This document shows, piece after piece, positions 44,444 to 53,984 of a DNA stretch of 57,492 bases. The first letter of the stretch is position 1. Each line of letters starts with the position of its first letter. Below the pieces are notes generated by a model. It was given only the letters and a program-made list of their open reading frames with translations, searched no databases and was not told the origin of the DNA. The position numbers were made by a program, and so were the translations under genes. The DNA comes from Rhizobium sp. ASV20 (GTDB taxonomy: Bacteria > Pseudomonadota > Alphaproteobacteria > Rhizobiales > Rhizobiaceae), in NCBI RefSeq assembly GCF_016429015.1, contig NZ_JAELTU010000028.1:1-57492 (forward strand), written 5' to 3'.

Positions 44444-47400
44444 TTACTCCGCCGCCACGCTCATGCGACCGCGCTCCATTTCCTCAAGCGCACGGCGGTA
44501 TTCGACCGGCATGACCTTGCGGAATTTCGGGCGGTAGTCGGCCCAGTGATCGAGAATTTCCTTGGCTCGCGTCGAGCCCGTATAGTGGAAATGGTTCGAA
44601 ATCAGCTGGTAGAGACGCTCTTCATCGTGACGCGTCATGTCGTCGGAGACGTCGACACGTCCCTTGTGCATGATGTCGCCGCCGTGATGATGCAGCTTCT
44701 CCAACAGTTCGTCCTCTTCGGGAACCGGCTCCAGTTCGACCATGGCCATGTTGCAGCGGCTGGCGAAGTCGCCCTTCTCGTCGAGTACATAGGCGACACC
44801 GCCGGACATGCCTGCCGCGAAGTTGCGCCCGGTCTCGCCGAGCACGACGACGACGCCGCCGGTCATGTATTCGCAGCCGTGGTCGCCCACGCCTTCGACG
44901 ATGGCAACCGCGCCGGAATTTCTGACCGCGAAGCGCTCACCCGCAACACCGCGGAAGTAGCACTCCCCTTCGGTCGCACCGTAAAGCACGGTGTTGCCGA
45001 CGATGATCGAATGCTCGGCCTTAATCTTGGAGTTCTCCGGCGGGCGGATAATGATGCGGCCGCCCGAGAGACCCTTGCCGACATAGTCGTTGCCGTCGCC
45101 GATGAGCTTGAACGTGATACCACGCGCCAGGAATGCGCCGAACGACTGGCCTGCAGTTCCCTTGAGCGTGACGTTGATCGTGTCTTCCTTCAGACCACGA
45201 TGGCCGTAGCGCTTGGCAACCGCGCCCGACAGCATGGCACCGGCCGACCGGTCGACGTTCTTGATGTCGACTTCGAAGGCGACCGGCGTCTTGGAAGACA
45301 GGGCCGGCTCCGCTTTCTCGATCAGCTCGCGGTCGAGAATGTCGTCGATCGGATGCTTCTGCACGGTCGTCCAGTAAGTCTCCTCCTTCGGCGCATCGAC
45401 CTTGTGGAAGATACGGCTGAAGTCGAGCCCCTTGGCCTTCCAATGGGCGAGCATCTCGTCCTTTTCCAGAAGTTCGGAAGCGCCGATGATGTCGTCCAGC
45501 TTGGCAACGCCCAGCGAAGCGAGGATCTCGCGCACTTCTTCGGCAACGAAGAAGAAGTAGTTGATGACATGCTCAGGCGTGCCCTTAAAGCGCTTACGCA
45601 GGACCGGGTCCTGGGTGGCGACGCCGACCGGACAGGTGTTCAGGTGGCACTTGCGCATCATGATGCAGCCGGCCGCGATCAACGGCGCGGTGGCAAAGCC
45701 GAATTCGTCGGCACCGAGCAGCGCGCCGATGATGACGTCGCGACCGGTCTTCAGACCGCCATCCACCTGCAGGGCGATGCGCGAGCGCAGCCCGTTCAGC
45801 ACCAGCGTCTGCTGGGTTTCGGCAAGGCCGATTTCCCAAGGCGAACCTGCATGCTTCAGCGAGGTGAGCGGCGAAGCGCCGGTGCCCCCATCATAGCCCG
45901 AGACGGTGATATGATCGGCGCGCGCCTTGGCAACGCCGGCGGCAACCGTGCCGACACCGACTTCCGAGACAAGCTTGACCGAAACGTCCGAGGTCGGATT
46001 GACGTTCTTCAAGTCGAAGATCAGCTGCGCCAGATCCTCGATCGAATAGATGTCATGGTGCGGCGGCGGCGAAATCAGGCCGACACCGGGCGTCGAATGG
46101 CGGGTCTTGGCAACCGTAGCATCGACCTTGTGGCCGGGCAGCTGGCCGCCTTCGCCGGGCTTGGCGCCCTGCGCGACCTTGATCTGCAGCACGTCGGCAT
46201 TAACAAGATATTCGGTCGTCACGCCGAAGCGGCCGGAAGCGATCTGCTTGATGGCTGAGCGTTCCGGGTTCGACGAACCGTCGGCGAGCGGCATGTAACG
46301 GTCGGCTTCCTCGCCGCCTTCACCGGTGTTCGACTTGCCGCCGATGCGGTTCATGGCGATTGCCAGCGTCGTATGCGCCTCGCGGCTGATCGAGCCGAAG
46401 GACATGGCGCCAGTCGAGAAGCGCTTGACGATATCGACGGCCGGTTCGACCTGATCGACGGAAATCGGCTTGCGGCCGAGCGCTTCCGCACCCCTAATCT
46501 TGAAGAGGCCGCGGATGGTGTTCATCCGAAGAGCCGAATCGTTGACCATGTCGGAGAATTCGCGATAGCGGTCCTCGGCATTCCCGCGCACGGCATGCTG
46601 AAGGGCAGCCACCGCATCCGGCGTCCAGGCATGGCTTTCGCCGCGCATGCGGTAGGCATATTCGCCACCGATGTCGAGCGTGCTTGCCAACAGCGGATCG
46701 CCGCCGAAAGCAGCCTTGTGCCGTGCAACTGTTTCCTCGGCAATGGTCTCGAGACCGATGCCTTCGATCATCGTTGCCGTGCCGAAGAAGTACTTGTCGA
46801 CCAGTTCCTGCTGCAGGCCGATCGCATCGAAAATCTGCGCACCGCAATAGGACTGATAGGTCGAAATGCCCATCTTCGACATGACCTTGAGGATGCCTTT
46901 GCCGACCGCCTTGATATAGCGGTAGACAACTTCGGTCGCGTCCACTTCCTTCGGGAATTCGCCGCGCTGATGCATATCGAGCAACGTGTCGAAGGCCAGA
47001 TAGGGGTTGATCGCCTCCGCACCATAGCCCGCCAGCAGGCAGAATTGATGCACTTCGCGCGGCTCGCCGGTTTCGACGACAATACCGACCGAGGTGCGCA
47101 GGCCCTTGCGGATCAGGTGGTGATGCACGGCAGCCGTCGCCAGCAGTGCGGGGATCGCGATACGGTCCGGGCCGATCTGGCGGTCGGAGAGCACGATGAT
47201 GTTGTAACCGCCGCGAACGGCCGCTTCCGCCCGCTCGCAGAGACGGTCGAGCATTTCGGGCATGCCTTCGGCGCCGCGTTCGACATCATAGGTGAAGTCG
47301 AGCGTCTTGGTGTCGAAGCGGTCCTCGGTGTGGCCGATCGAGCGGATCTTTTCCAGATCGCCGTTGGTCAGGATCGGCTGACGCACTTCCAACCGCTTGG

Positions 47401-49183
47401 CGTTGGCCATACCGGTGTGGTCGAGCAGGTTCGGACGCGGACCAATGAAGGAAACGAGGCTCATGACGAGTTCTTCGCGGATCGGGTCGATCGGCGGGTT
47501 CGTCACCTGCGCGAAGTTCTGCTTGAAATAGGTGTAGAGCAGCTTCGCCTTGTCGGACATGGCCGAGATCGGCGTATCCGTACCCATCGAACCGACGGCT
47601 TCCTGCCCCGTGGTCGCCATCGGCGACATCAGGAGCTTGGTATCCTCGGTGGTGTAGCCGAAGGCCTGTTGGCGATCGAGCAGCGATACGTCGCGGCGCA
47701 ACGCCCTCGGCTCAACCGGCTTCAGGTCTTCGAGGATCAGCTGCGTGCGGTTTAGCCAGTTGCGATAAGGATGCTTGCTCGACAGTTCCGACTTCACCTC
47801 GTCGTCGGAGATGATGCGGCCCTTTTCCATGTCGATCAGCAGCATCTTGCCCGGCTGCAGACGCCACTTCTGGATGATCTTTTCTTCCTCAACAGGCAGA
47901 ACGCCGGCTTCGGACGCCATGATGATGCGATCGTCGTTGGTGACGAGGTAGCGGGCCGGACGCAGGCCGTTACGGTCGAGCGTCGCGCCGATCTGCTTGC
48001 CGTCGGTGAAGGCAACAGCTGCCGGGCCATCCCACGGCTCCATCAGGGCTGCATGATACTCGTAGAATGCCTTGCGCTCGGCAGCCATCAGCTGATTGCC
48101 GGCCCACGCTTCCGGGATGAGCATCATCATGGCGTGCGCCATGGAATATCCGCCGCGCACAAGGAATTCGAGCGCGTTGTCGAAACAGGCCGTGTCCGAC
48201 TGTCCCTCATAGGAAATCGGCCAGAGCTTGGAGATATCCTCACCGAAGAGCGGCGAGGAAACCGATGCCTGACGGGCAGCCATCCAGTTGACGTTACCGC
48301 GCAGCGTGTTGATTTCGCCGTTATGCGCGACCATGCGGTAAGGATGCGCCAGCTTCCATGACGGGAAGGTGTTGGTCGAGAAACGTTGGTGCACGAGGGC
48401 AACCGCCGACTCGAACCGCGGGTCGGACAGGTCCTTATAATAGGCGCCCACCTGATAGGCGAGGAACATGCCCTTGTAGACGATGGTCGAGCTCGACAGC
48501 GAGACCGGATAGAAGCTGCTCTCTTCGCCCTCATATTCCGCATAGATGCGGTTGGAGATCACCTTGCGCAGGGTGAAGAGGCGACGCTCGAATTCCTCGT
48601 TCGTGCCGGCATCGCGGCCGGCGCCGATGAAGACCTGAACGTGATGCGGCTCGGTGGCGGCAATGTCAGGCGCCTTCGACAGCGAGGAGTTGTCGACCGG
48701 CACGTCGCGGAAGCCGAGCAGAACCTGGCCTTCCTCAACAACGACCTGCTTGATAGCCGTCTTGAAATGCTCGATCAGCGCCTCGTCGCGCGGCAGAAAG
48801 AAATGGCCGACACCATATTCGCCAGCCTTCGGCAGGATGATGCCCTGCTTGGCCATCTCTTCACGGAAGAAACGATCGGGAATCTGCACGAGAATTCCGG
48901 CACCGTCGCCCATCAGCGGATCCGCGCCGACGGCACCACGATGCGTCAGGTTCTCGAGGATGAACAGGCCGTCGCGCACGATCTGGTGCGACTTGCGTCC
49001 CTTCATATGCGCGACGAAGCCGACGCCGCAGGCATCGTGTTCGTTGCGTGGATCGTACAGGCCTTGTTTCGGCGGGATGCCCACCGACTTCGAACGATTG
49101 GCACGTTTCGACGTTTTGGCCGTCGCGGCAGCGTTCGCTACAGCGGTCTGGTCAAAACTCGTGAACGTCTTCCTGTTCGTCAT
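44444..49183 (-). CDS. gltB: Glutamate synthase (NADPH) large subunit
   Basis: A 1579-residue enzyme making two glutamates from glutamine and 2-oxoglutarate. An N-terminal propeptide of 51 residues precedes the nucleophile Cys52 in [10 protein letters not shown], the class II glutaminase start. The FMN-binding central domain includes [15 protein letters not shown]. The [3Fe-4S] cysteines are in [15 protein letters not shown], and the C-terminal GXGXG-rich beta-helix (gltB3) starts near [10 protein letters not shown]. The ATG at 49183 follows GGAGGGAAG; an in-frame GTG-region start at 49297 is not needed. With gltD it forms the ammonium-assimilation operon. Confidence 0.97.
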   Translation of the reverse strand: MTNRKTFTSFDQTAVANAAATAKTSKRANRSKSVGIPPKQGLYDPRNEHDACGVGFVAHMKGRKSHQIVRDGLFILENLTHRGAVGADPLMGDGAGILVQIPDRFFREEMAKQGIILPKAGEYGVGHFFLPRDEALIEHFKTAIKQVVVEEGQVLLGFRDVPVDNSSLSKAPDIAATEPHHVQVFIGAGRDAGTNEEFERRLFTLRKVISNRIYAEYEGEESSFYPVSLSSSTIVYKGMFLAYQVGAYYKDLSDPRFESAVALVHQRFSTNTFPSWKLAHPYRMVAHNGEINTLRGNVNWMAARQASVSSPLFGEDISKLWPISYEGQSDTACFDNALEFLVRGGYSMAHAMMMLIPEAWAGNQLMAAERKAFYEYHAALMEPWDGPAAVAFTDGKQIGATLDRNGLRPARYLVTNDDRIIMASEAGVLPVEEEKIIQKWRLQPGKMLLIDMEKGRIISDDEVKSELSSKHPYRNWLNRTQLILEDLKPVEPRALRRDVSLLDRQQAFGYTTEDTKLLMSPMATTGQEAVGSMGTDTPISAMSDKAKLLYTYFKQNFAQVTNPPIDPIREELVMSLVSFIGPRPNLLDHTGMANAKRLEVRQPILTNGDLEKIRSIGHTEDRFDTKTLDFTYDVERGAEGMPEMLDRLCERAEAAVRGGYNIIVLSDRQIGPDRIAIPALLATAAVHHHLIRKGLRTSVGIVVETGEPREVHQFCLLAGYGAEAINPYLAFDTLLDMHQRGEFPKEVDATEVVYRYIKAVGKGILKVMSKMGISTYQSYCGAQIFDAIGLQQELVDKYFFGTATMIEGIGLETIAEETVARHKAAFGGDPLLASTLDIGGEYAYRMRGESHAWTPDAVAALQHAVRGNAEDRYREFSDMVNDSALRMNTIRGLFKIRGAEALGRKPISVDQVEPAVDIVKRFSTGAMSFGSISREAHTTLAIAMNRIGGKSNTGEGGEEADRYMPLADGSSNPERSAIKQIASGRFGVTTEYLVNADVLQIKVAQGAKPGEGGQLPGHKVDATVAKTRHSTPGVGLISPPPHHDIYSIEDLAQLIFDLKNVNPTSDVSVKLVSEVGVGTVAAGVAKARADHITVSGYDGGTGASPLTSLKHAGSPWEIGLAETQQTLVLNGLRSRIALQVDGGLKTGRDVIIGALLGADEFGFATAPLIAAGCIMMRKCHLNTCPVGVATQDPVLRKRFKGTPEHVINYFFFVAEEVREILASLGVAKLDDIIGASELLEKDEMLAHWKAKGLDFSRIFHKVDAPKEETYWTTVQKHPIDDILDRELIEKAEPALSSKTPVAFEVDIKNVDRSAGAMLSGAVAKRYGHRGLKEDTINVTLKGTAGQSFGAFLARGITFKLIGDGNDYVGKGLSGGRIIIRPPENSKIKAEHSIIVGNTVLYGATEGECYFRGVAGERFAVRNSGAVAIVEGVGDHGCEYMTGGVVVVLGETGRNFAAGMSGGVAYVLDEKGDFASRCNMAMVELEPVPEEDELLEKLHHHGGDIMHKGRVDVSDDMTRHDEERLYQLISNHFHYTGSTRAKEILDHWADYRPKFRKVMPVEYRRALEEMERGRMSVAAE

Positions 49184-49459
49184 CGTCTTCCCTCCGGTAA
49201 GGCCCGCCTCGCGGGCGCTCCTTCGTCTCGCGCGGTCCGTTTCCGGCGCCGACGCGCGACAGCTCTGTTGCATTGTGAAGATCCGGCCGCGAACCATGGC
49301 CCCGCTGTGGAGCCTGTCGTCAGCGTTCGCGCCTTGCTATTCCACCGCCGCCCTGCCCGGTGCCCGAAAGGCTTTCAGGGGCATGCTCTCGATAACTATA
49401 GCTCGAAATCCAGACATCGTCAGGACCCTTCGACGCATCTTCGGCCTAGGCGGCCAAAA

Positions 49460-49480
49460 TAGGACAGCAACCCTGTCCTA
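49460..49480. promoter_or_regulatory. Inverted repeat, candidate operator upstream of gltB
   Basis: TAGGACAG-N5-CTGTCCTA, an 8-bp perfect dyad, 277 bp upstream of the gltB start and 269 bp upstream of the aldolase start. The spacing of about 13 bp between half-site centres fits a dimeric regulator. The cognate factor is unknown. Confidence 0.5.
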
Positions 49481-49664
49481 ATTCATCAGCTCTATGCCAG
49501 AAAGCTTGTGCCTTCGCAAGAGCAAAACGGCAAAAATTCGACAACGAAAGACGGAAGATTGCCTGCGTTGCAGAAATCGAGCAATAAAGTTTCGCTGCGG
49601 CGCATCATTTTATTTGTTGATTGCGCAGATCAATTTCTGTGATGGATTCTTCAAGTTCTTGCTC

Positions 49665-49692
49665 TTGATAGGTTTTTGCATTGGCGTAATGT
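49665..49692 (+). promoter_or_regulatory. Candidate promoter of the threonine aldolase gene
   Basis: TTGATA (49665-49670), a 16-bp spacer and TAATGT (49687-49692) lie 57 bp before the ATG at 49749. Confidence 0.4.
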
Positions 49693-49748
49693 CCCGTCGA
49701 CCCTATCTATCGCTCCCGTAGCTCACTCATTTTATCTGGTGCATTTCC

Positions 49749-50795
49749 ATGTTTTTTGCCTCCGACAACTGGGCCGGCGCCCATGCCAAGATCGCCGAAC
49801 GTCTCCTTGCCGAGTCAGGAGGCTTCGCATCGGCCTATGGCACAAGCGACCTCGACCAACGGGTCGAAGCCAAATTCAGCGAGATCTTCGAGCGTGACGT
49901 GGCCGTCTTCTTCGTCGCCACCGGCACGGCTGCCAACTCGCTGTCGCTTGCCAGCGTCCAGAAGCCGGGAGGCATCAGCTTCTGCCACAACGAGGCGCAT
50001 GTCGCCGAAGACGAATGTGGCGCCCCTGACTTCTTCAGCGGCGCGCGGCTGGCAACGGTCGACGGCGCACTCGGCAAGATCGATCCCAAGGCGCTTGCCG
50101 CCAAGGTTGCCCGCTTCCCGCAGGACGCCGTGCATCATGGCCGCGCCGCGGCGGTGACCATCACGCAGGCGACGGAAATCGGCACCGTCTACTCGCTCAG
50201 CGAGATCGATGCCATCGCCTCCATCGCCAAGGCGAACGACCTGCCGCTGCATATGGATGGCGCGCGCTTCGCCAACGCTCTGGTTGCTCTCGGCGTCAGC
50301 CCGGCCGAGATGACATGGAAGCGCGGCGTCGACATTCTGTCCTTCGGCGGCACCAAGAACGGCTGCTGGTGCGCGGAAGCCATCGTCTTCTTCGATCCTG
50401 AGAAAGCGAAGGAGATGCATTTCATCCGCAAGCGCGCCGCCCAGCTCTTCTCCAAGTCGCGCTTCATTGCCGCCCAGTTTGACGGCTATTTCCAGGATCG
50501 TCTTTGGCTCGATCTCGCCCGCCACTCAAACAGCATGGCCGACCGTCTGCGCGCCGGCATCGAGAAGGCTTCGAACGGCCGCCTCGCCTGGCCGACTGTG
50601 TCGAACGAAGTTTTCGCGATCGTGGCGAAATCCTCCGCCAAGGCAGCCGAAGATAAGGGCGCAAAGTTCTATGAGTGGCCGATCCCGGAATCGCAGCCGG
50701 AGCTGGTCGGCAGCGATGAAACGCTGATCCGCCTCGTGACCAGCTTTGCCACGACCGAAGCCGATGTGGCGAACTTCCTCGCCTGCCTGGCCTGA
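49749..50795 (+). CDS. ltaE: Low-specificity L-threonine aldolase
   Basis: A 348-residue fold-type I PLP enzyme cleaving threonine (or allo-threonine) to glycine and acetaldehyde. Family blocks are FASDNWAGAH, YGTSDLDQRVEAKF, FVATGTAANSLSLA, HMDGARFANALVALG and the PLP-lysine motif SFGGTKNG. The length is normal. The ribosome site before the ATG is weak (CTGGTG). It has no partner genes nearby. The threonine dehydratase at the start of the window uses the same substrate, but the two are 49 kb apart. Confidence 0.92.
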   Translation: MFFASDNWAGAHAKIAERLLAESGGFASAYGTSDLDQRVEAKFSEIFERDVAVFFVATGTAANSLSLASVQKPGGISFCHNEAHVAEDECGAPDFFSGARLATVDGALGKIDPKALAAKVARFPQDAVHHGRAAAVTITQATEIGTVYSLSEIDAIASIAKANDLPLHMDGARFANALVALGVSPAEMTWKRGVDILSFGGTKNGCWCAEAIVFFDPEKAKEMHFIRKRAAQLFSKSRFIAAQFDGYFQDRLWLDLARHSNSMADRLRAGIEKASNGRLAWPTVSNEVFAIVAKSSAKAAEDKGAKFYEWPIPESQPELVGSDETLIRLVTSFATTEADVANFLACLA

Positions 50796-50803
50796 TGGTA
50801 GAT

Positions 50804-50845
50804 TGAAAAAGAGCGCCGGAGCCAGCTTCTTGCCGGACGGCGCTC
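50804..50845 (-). terminator. Terminator of a minus-strand small gene
   Basis: Stem CGGCGCTC/GAGCGCCG (50838-50845 with 50811-50818), followed on the minus strand by CTTTTTC. On the plus strand no T tract follows, so it fits a minus-strand transcript ending after the small ORF at 50869-50991 better than the aldolase gene. Confidence 0.6.
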
Positions 50846-50868
50846 GAAAGAATGATGGAATACCAATT

Positions 50869-50991
50869 CTAGTTGCTATGGGCGAGCATTGCAAAGCTCG
50901 ACAGAGCGGCGGCTGGCGCATGATGAACGATCATCGTCATGGCCATGACGCAGACAACAAGCCCGGAAATAAAGATGGCACCATATGTCAT
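50869..50991 (-). CDS. Possible 40-residue small membrane protein
   Basis: An ORF of 41 codons encoding a hydrophobic peptide: MTYGAIFISGLVVCVMAMTM, then a histidine pair and an Ala-rich end. Residues 4-22 could be one membrane helix. It ends 24 bp before a minus-strand terminator, which supports a minus-strand transcript. The ribosome site is poor (GAGG about 12 bases upstream). An overlapping 48-codon frame (50876-51022, minus) starting MYELREDIRAYDI is an alternative but looks less protein-like after residue 14. A palindrome CTGACGTCAG lies upstream at 51047-51056. Confidence 0.4.
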   Translation of the reverse strand: MTYGAIFISGLVVCVMAMTMIVHHAPAAALSSFAMLAHSN

Positions 50992-51192
50992 AGGCTCGGA
51001 TATCCTCGCGCAGCTCGTACATCGCTACTCAAGATAGCGACCGAAGCTGACGTCAGTCTGAATCGTCCGTGTCGAGCGATTTGGCCCGCATGAAAGAAGA
51101 GTGCCCGCCGGCGAAACAAGTGACAGCAAAGGCCAGATCCTGGCGGCATGATCGAAAATGGCTTTTACCATCTCGTCATAAACCGACCATCG

Positions 51193-52050
51193 TCAACGTG
51201 ATCGCGGACCTCTGACTTTCGCCAGAATATCCTCGGAGAGCGCTTTGACGAGAAGTTGGTCCGCGCCCTTGCGCGGCACGAGGACGAATTCGACATCCTC
51301 GAGAGCCGGTAGCCAACCCGGCGCTATCTCCATCAATCCGGCAGGCGCCATACTCCTCGGCTGGACAAGGACTCCCATGCCGGCCCGCGCCGCCGCAGTC
51401 AAACCGCTGAGACTGCCGCAGGTGCAGACAATCCGCCACGGCATCTGCTGCCGGCGCAGCGCCTCCAGCGCAACCGCCCGTGTGACGCTTGGCGTCGGAA
51501 AGGCGATCAGCGGCAAAGGTGCGGCGAGATTTCGAATGCGATCCGGATCGCGGGCCAGCCAGACCAGCGGCTCGCGATAAACCAGCGTTCCTCTGACGTC
51601 GCCAAGCCGGCGCTTGGCAAGCACCAAGTCAAGATCGCCATTATCCTGCATTTCATAAAGAGTGCCGCTGAGCGCAACCGTCAGCTCGAGATCGACGGAG
51701 GGATGCGAGCGAACAAACTCCTCCAATACATCGGGAAGCTGGCTGGTGACGAAATCCTCGGAAACGCCGAGGCGTAGGCTGCCGCGCAGGCTGTGGCCGG
51801 CGAAGAGCTGCCGCACCTCTCCCTCGATCAGAAGCATCTGCCGGGCATGGCCGAGCAAGGCCTCGCCATCACCCGTCAACACGACACGGTGCGTGTCGCG
51901 GGCCAGCAGCTTGCGGCCAAGCTCGGCTTCCAAACGCTGTATGTGCTGGCTGACTGTGGATTGGCCGAGACCAAGCCTCTCCGCCGCCAGCGTGAAACTT
52001 CCCATCTGCTCGACGGCGACGAAACTGCGCAATTGTGTGAGGTCCAACAT
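51193..52050 (-). CDS. LysR-family transcriptional regulator
   Basis: A 285-residue regulator. The N-terminal winged helix-turn-helix (residues 1-60: LRSFVAVEQMGSFTLAAERLGLGQSTVSQHIQRLE) is followed by a substrate-binding effector domain (about 88-280). It is divergent from the SBF-type transporter gene at 52155, the usual LysR arrangement, so it probably controls that transporter and itself. The 104-bp gap contains an ATC-N9-GAT site and an 8-bp dyad (52082-52120). The effector is unknown. Confidence 0.9.
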   Translation of the reverse strand: MLDLTQLRSFVAVEQMGSFTLAAERLGLGQSTVSQHIQRLEAELGRKLLARDTHRVVLTGDGEALLGHARQMLLIEGEVRQLFAGHSLRGSLRLGVSEDFVTSQLPDVLEEFVRSHPSVDLELTVALSGTLYEMQDNGDLDLVLAKRRLGDVRGTLVYREPLVWLARDPDRIRNLAAPLPLIAFPTPSVTRAVALEALRRQQMPWRIVCTCGSLSGLTAAARAGMGVLVQPRSMAPAGLMEIAPGWLPALEDVEFVLVPRKGADQLLVKALSEDILAKVRGPRSR

Positions 52051-52081
52051 GGCGCTTATCCGATTTTACGATAACTGTTAT

Positions 52082-52120
52082 TCCTTGCATCGTGGATCGC
52101 GATAGGTCTATCTGCAAGGA
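52082..52120. promoter_or_regulatory. Candidate LysR operator between the regulator and transporter genes
   Basis: A LysR-type box ATC-N9-GAT (52089-52103) lies within a wider dyad TCCTTGCA/TGCAAGGA (52082-52089 with 52113-52120). It is centred in the 104-bp divergent gap. Confidence 0.5.
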
Positions 52121-52154
52121 TTAAATATCAAGACTTGCGATTGGGATTGGCACG

Positions 52155-53180
52155 ATGCGCCGCTTTCTTCCAGACACCTTCACCATGCTGCTGGTGCTCA
52201 CCGTTCTGACGGCTTCCTTTTTTCCGGTGCATGGCGCGAGCGCCAAGTATTTTGGCATTGCCACGAATTTTGCTATCGGCCTGCTATTCTTCCTGCATGG
52301 TGCGCGCCTTTCGCGCGATGTCGTCATTGCCGGTATGCTGCATTGGCGGCTACACCTCATTATCCTGCTGACCACTTTCGGCGTCTTCCCGCTGCTGGTA
52401 TTGGCGATGGGTCAGATCGTGCCGAACAGCATCCTGCCCGTGTCGCTTTATACCGGCATGCTGTTCCTGAGCGTGCTGCCTTCGACCGTGCAGTCCTCGA
52501 TTGCCTTCACTTCGATCGCCGGCGGCAACGTGCCCGCCGCGATATGCTCCGCTTCGGCCTCGAACATTTTCGGCATGTTCCTGACACCGCTGCTGGTCGG
52601 CATCCTGTTCTCGGTCGGCGGCCAGGGCGGCGGCTTTTCGTGGGATGTGCTGTGGCAGATCATGCTGCAACTGCTGGCCCCCTTTATCGCCGGCCAACTA
52701 TTGCAGCCCTGGATCGGCGACTGGATTCGCTCGAAGAAGAAGATCCTGATGCCGGTCGATCGCGGCTCGATCCTCATGGTCGTCTATTCCGCCTTCAGCG
52801 AGGCCGTGGTTGAGGGCCTGTGGCACACCTTCTCCGTACTCGACATCGTCACGGTCATCGTCGCCAACATGGTGCTTCTGGCCATGGTACTCTGCATCAC
52901 CATGTTCGGCAGCCGCGCCCTCGGCTTTGCCAAGGCCGACGAGATCACCATCACCTTCTGCGGCTCGAAGAAGTCGCTGGCGAGCGGCGTGCCGATGGCC
53001 AACGTCATTTTCGCCGGCCAGAGCATCGGCGCCATCGTGCTGCCGCTGATGCTGTTCCACCAGATCCAGCTCATGACCTGCGCCGTGCTTGCCCAGAAAT
53101 ATGCAGACGCAGCCAAACGGCGCGAGGCAGCAAAGGCACAGACGGGGACGAAATCGGGCGAAGCGACCAACGCAGCCTGA
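52155..53180 (+). CDS. SBF-like (bile acid:Na+ symporter family) transporter
   Basis: A 341-residue integral membrane protein with about nine to ten helices. The family's conserved features are visible: an N-terminal FAIGLLFFLHGARLS, then LPSTVQSSIAFTSIAGGNVPAAICSASASN, and a later FCGSKKSLASGVPMANVIF, which form the crossed discontinuous helices of the BASS fold. It belongs to the YfeH-like (SBF_like) branch. The substrate is unknown; organic anions are typical. The tail is Lys/Ala-rich. It is divergent from the LysR gene and ends at a strong terminator. Confidence 0.9.
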   Translation: MRRFLPDTFTMLLVLTVLTASFFPVHGASAKYFGIATNFAIGLLFFLHGARLSRDVVIAGMLHWRLHLIILLTTFGVFPLLVLAMGQIVPNSILPVSLYTGMLFLSVLPSTVQSSIAFTSIAGGNVPAAICSASASNIFGMFLTPLLVGILFSVGGQGGGFSWDVLWQIMLQLLAPFIAGQLLQPWIGDWIRSKKKILMPVDRGSILMVVYSAFSEAVVEGLWHTFSVLDIVTVIVANMVLLAMVLCITMFGSRALGFAKADEITITFCGSKKSLASGVPMANVIFAGQSIGAIVLPLMLFHQIQLMTCAVLAQKYADAAKRREAAKAQTGTKSGEATNAA

Positions 53181-53205
53181 GCGCCTCCCCGCTCCTCCAA
53201 AACAA

Positions 53206-53238
53206 AAGCGGCGCCCCTATGGGACGCCGCTTCCTTTT
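53206..53238 (+). terminator. Intrinsic terminator of the SBF-like transporter gene
   Basis: Stem AAGCGGCG/CGCCGCTT (53206-53213 with 53225-53232), extended by CCC/GGG inside, followed by CCTTTTG. It lies 25 bp after the stop. Confidence 0.85.
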
Positions 53239-53291
53239 GATCTTGGGAGGATCAGGGGCATGACAGCCTAAGTCCGCCAGCCCGGTATGAG

Positions 53292-53756
53292 TTAGTTGAT
53301 ATGTGCCTCGATGGCCTTCGGGGTTTCCACAGGCTCAGCCTCAATGGAGATCCGACGGGGCTTCATGGCTTCGGGAATGTTGCGCAGCAGATCGATGTGC
53401 AGCAAACCATTCTTCAGCGAAGCAGCCTGGACCTCGACGTGATCGGCGAGCTGGAAACGCCGCTCGAAAGCGCGCTTGGCGATACCGCGATACAGATATT
53501 CGCTGGTTTCAGCCGGCTCTTCGCTCTTTTCGCCCTTGACCTGAAGGACATGGGCATGAGCCTCGATGCTCAGTTCTTTTTCATCGAAGCCGGCGACGGC
53601 CATGGTGATGCGGTAGGTATTTTCACCCGTGCGCTCGATGTTGTAGGGAGGATAGGTCTGAGCCTGATCCGGCTGACCAAGGCTGTCAAGCATGGTGAAC
53701 AGGCGGTCGAAACCGACGGTGGAGCGGTAAAGGGGAGAGAAGTCTACGTGACGCAT
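53292..53756 (-). CDS. Hsp20/alpha-crystallin small heat-shock protein (IbpA type)
   Basis: A 154-residue holdase chaperone of the class A rhizobial sHsp type. The N-terminus MRHVDFSPLYRSTVGFDRLF and the alpha-crystallin domain (about residues 36-130) with YRITMAVAGFDEKEL and the end block LKNGLLHIDLLRNIPE are typical. The IEAEP segment near the C-terminus replaces the more usual IxI anchor (RRISIEA). The ATG at 53756 follows AGGAGGA. Expression is probably controlled twice: by a sigma-32 promoter (53861-53891) and a ROSE-like thermometer in the leader. Confidence 0.95.
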   Translation of the reverse strand: MRHVDFSPLYRSTVGFDRLFTMLDSLGQPDQAQTYPPYNIERTGENTYRITMAVAGFDEKELSIEAHAHVLQVKGEKSEEPAETSEYLYRGIAKRAFERRFQLADHVEVQAASLKNGLLHIDLLRNIPEAMKPRRISIEAEPVETPKAIEAHIN

Positions 53757-53855
53757 GGAGTCCTCCTGTGAGCGACAATTGCGATTTCAATTTTTGCCCC
53801 ATGGCCCCACTTCTGGCAGCCTCGGGACGGTTCCGCAGGCCCGTTTGGCACCCGC
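53757..53855 (-). promoter_or_regulatory. ROSE-like RNA thermometer in the hsp20 leader
   Basis: The leader is about 100 nt. Just before the start, TCGCT (53771-53775, minus strand) can pair with the ribosome site AGGAGGA (53761-53767) across a three-base loop. UYGCU facing the Shine-Dalgarno sequence is the hallmark of ROSE elements of rhizobial small heat-shock genes. An upstream hairpin AATTG/CAATT and a CGGG/CCCG stem add structure. Confidence 0.6.
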
Positions 53856-53860
53856 AGCAT

Positions 53861-53891
53861 GGAGATGGGGATCGCGTTTCCGGAGTTCAAG
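53861..53891 (-). promoter_or_regulatory. RpoH (sigma-32) promoter of hsp20
   Basis: On the minus strand: CTTGAA (53886-53891), a 15-bp spacer and CCCCATCT (53863-53870). Both elements match the heat-shock consensus CTTGAA and CCCCATnT. Transcription would start near 53855. Confidence 0.75.
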
Positions 53892-53984
53892 CCCCCTGCG
53901 CGGCACGACGGATTTCACGAAAGAAGCTGCGTGAACCGTAGATGAACGCGCGGTTCGGAACCCGTTCAGGCTGGCGCGTCTATC

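Larger units (their letters stand above)
49184..49748. other. 565-bp divergent regulatory region between gltB and threonine aldolase
   Basis: It holds the gltB leader/promoter side (49184-49440), an inverted repeat at 49460-49480, and an AT-richer right half with a candidate promoter at 49665-49692. A 75-codon plus-strand frame at 49494-49721 has no ribosome site and no recognisable features. I see no tRNA or terminator. Confidence 0.6.

Noticed and set aside
49494..49721. 75-codon plus-strand frame between gltB and the aldolase gene
   Set aside because: No ribosome site, no recognisable domain, and an atypical composition rich in Cys and Arg. It looks like a chance frame in a regulatory gap.
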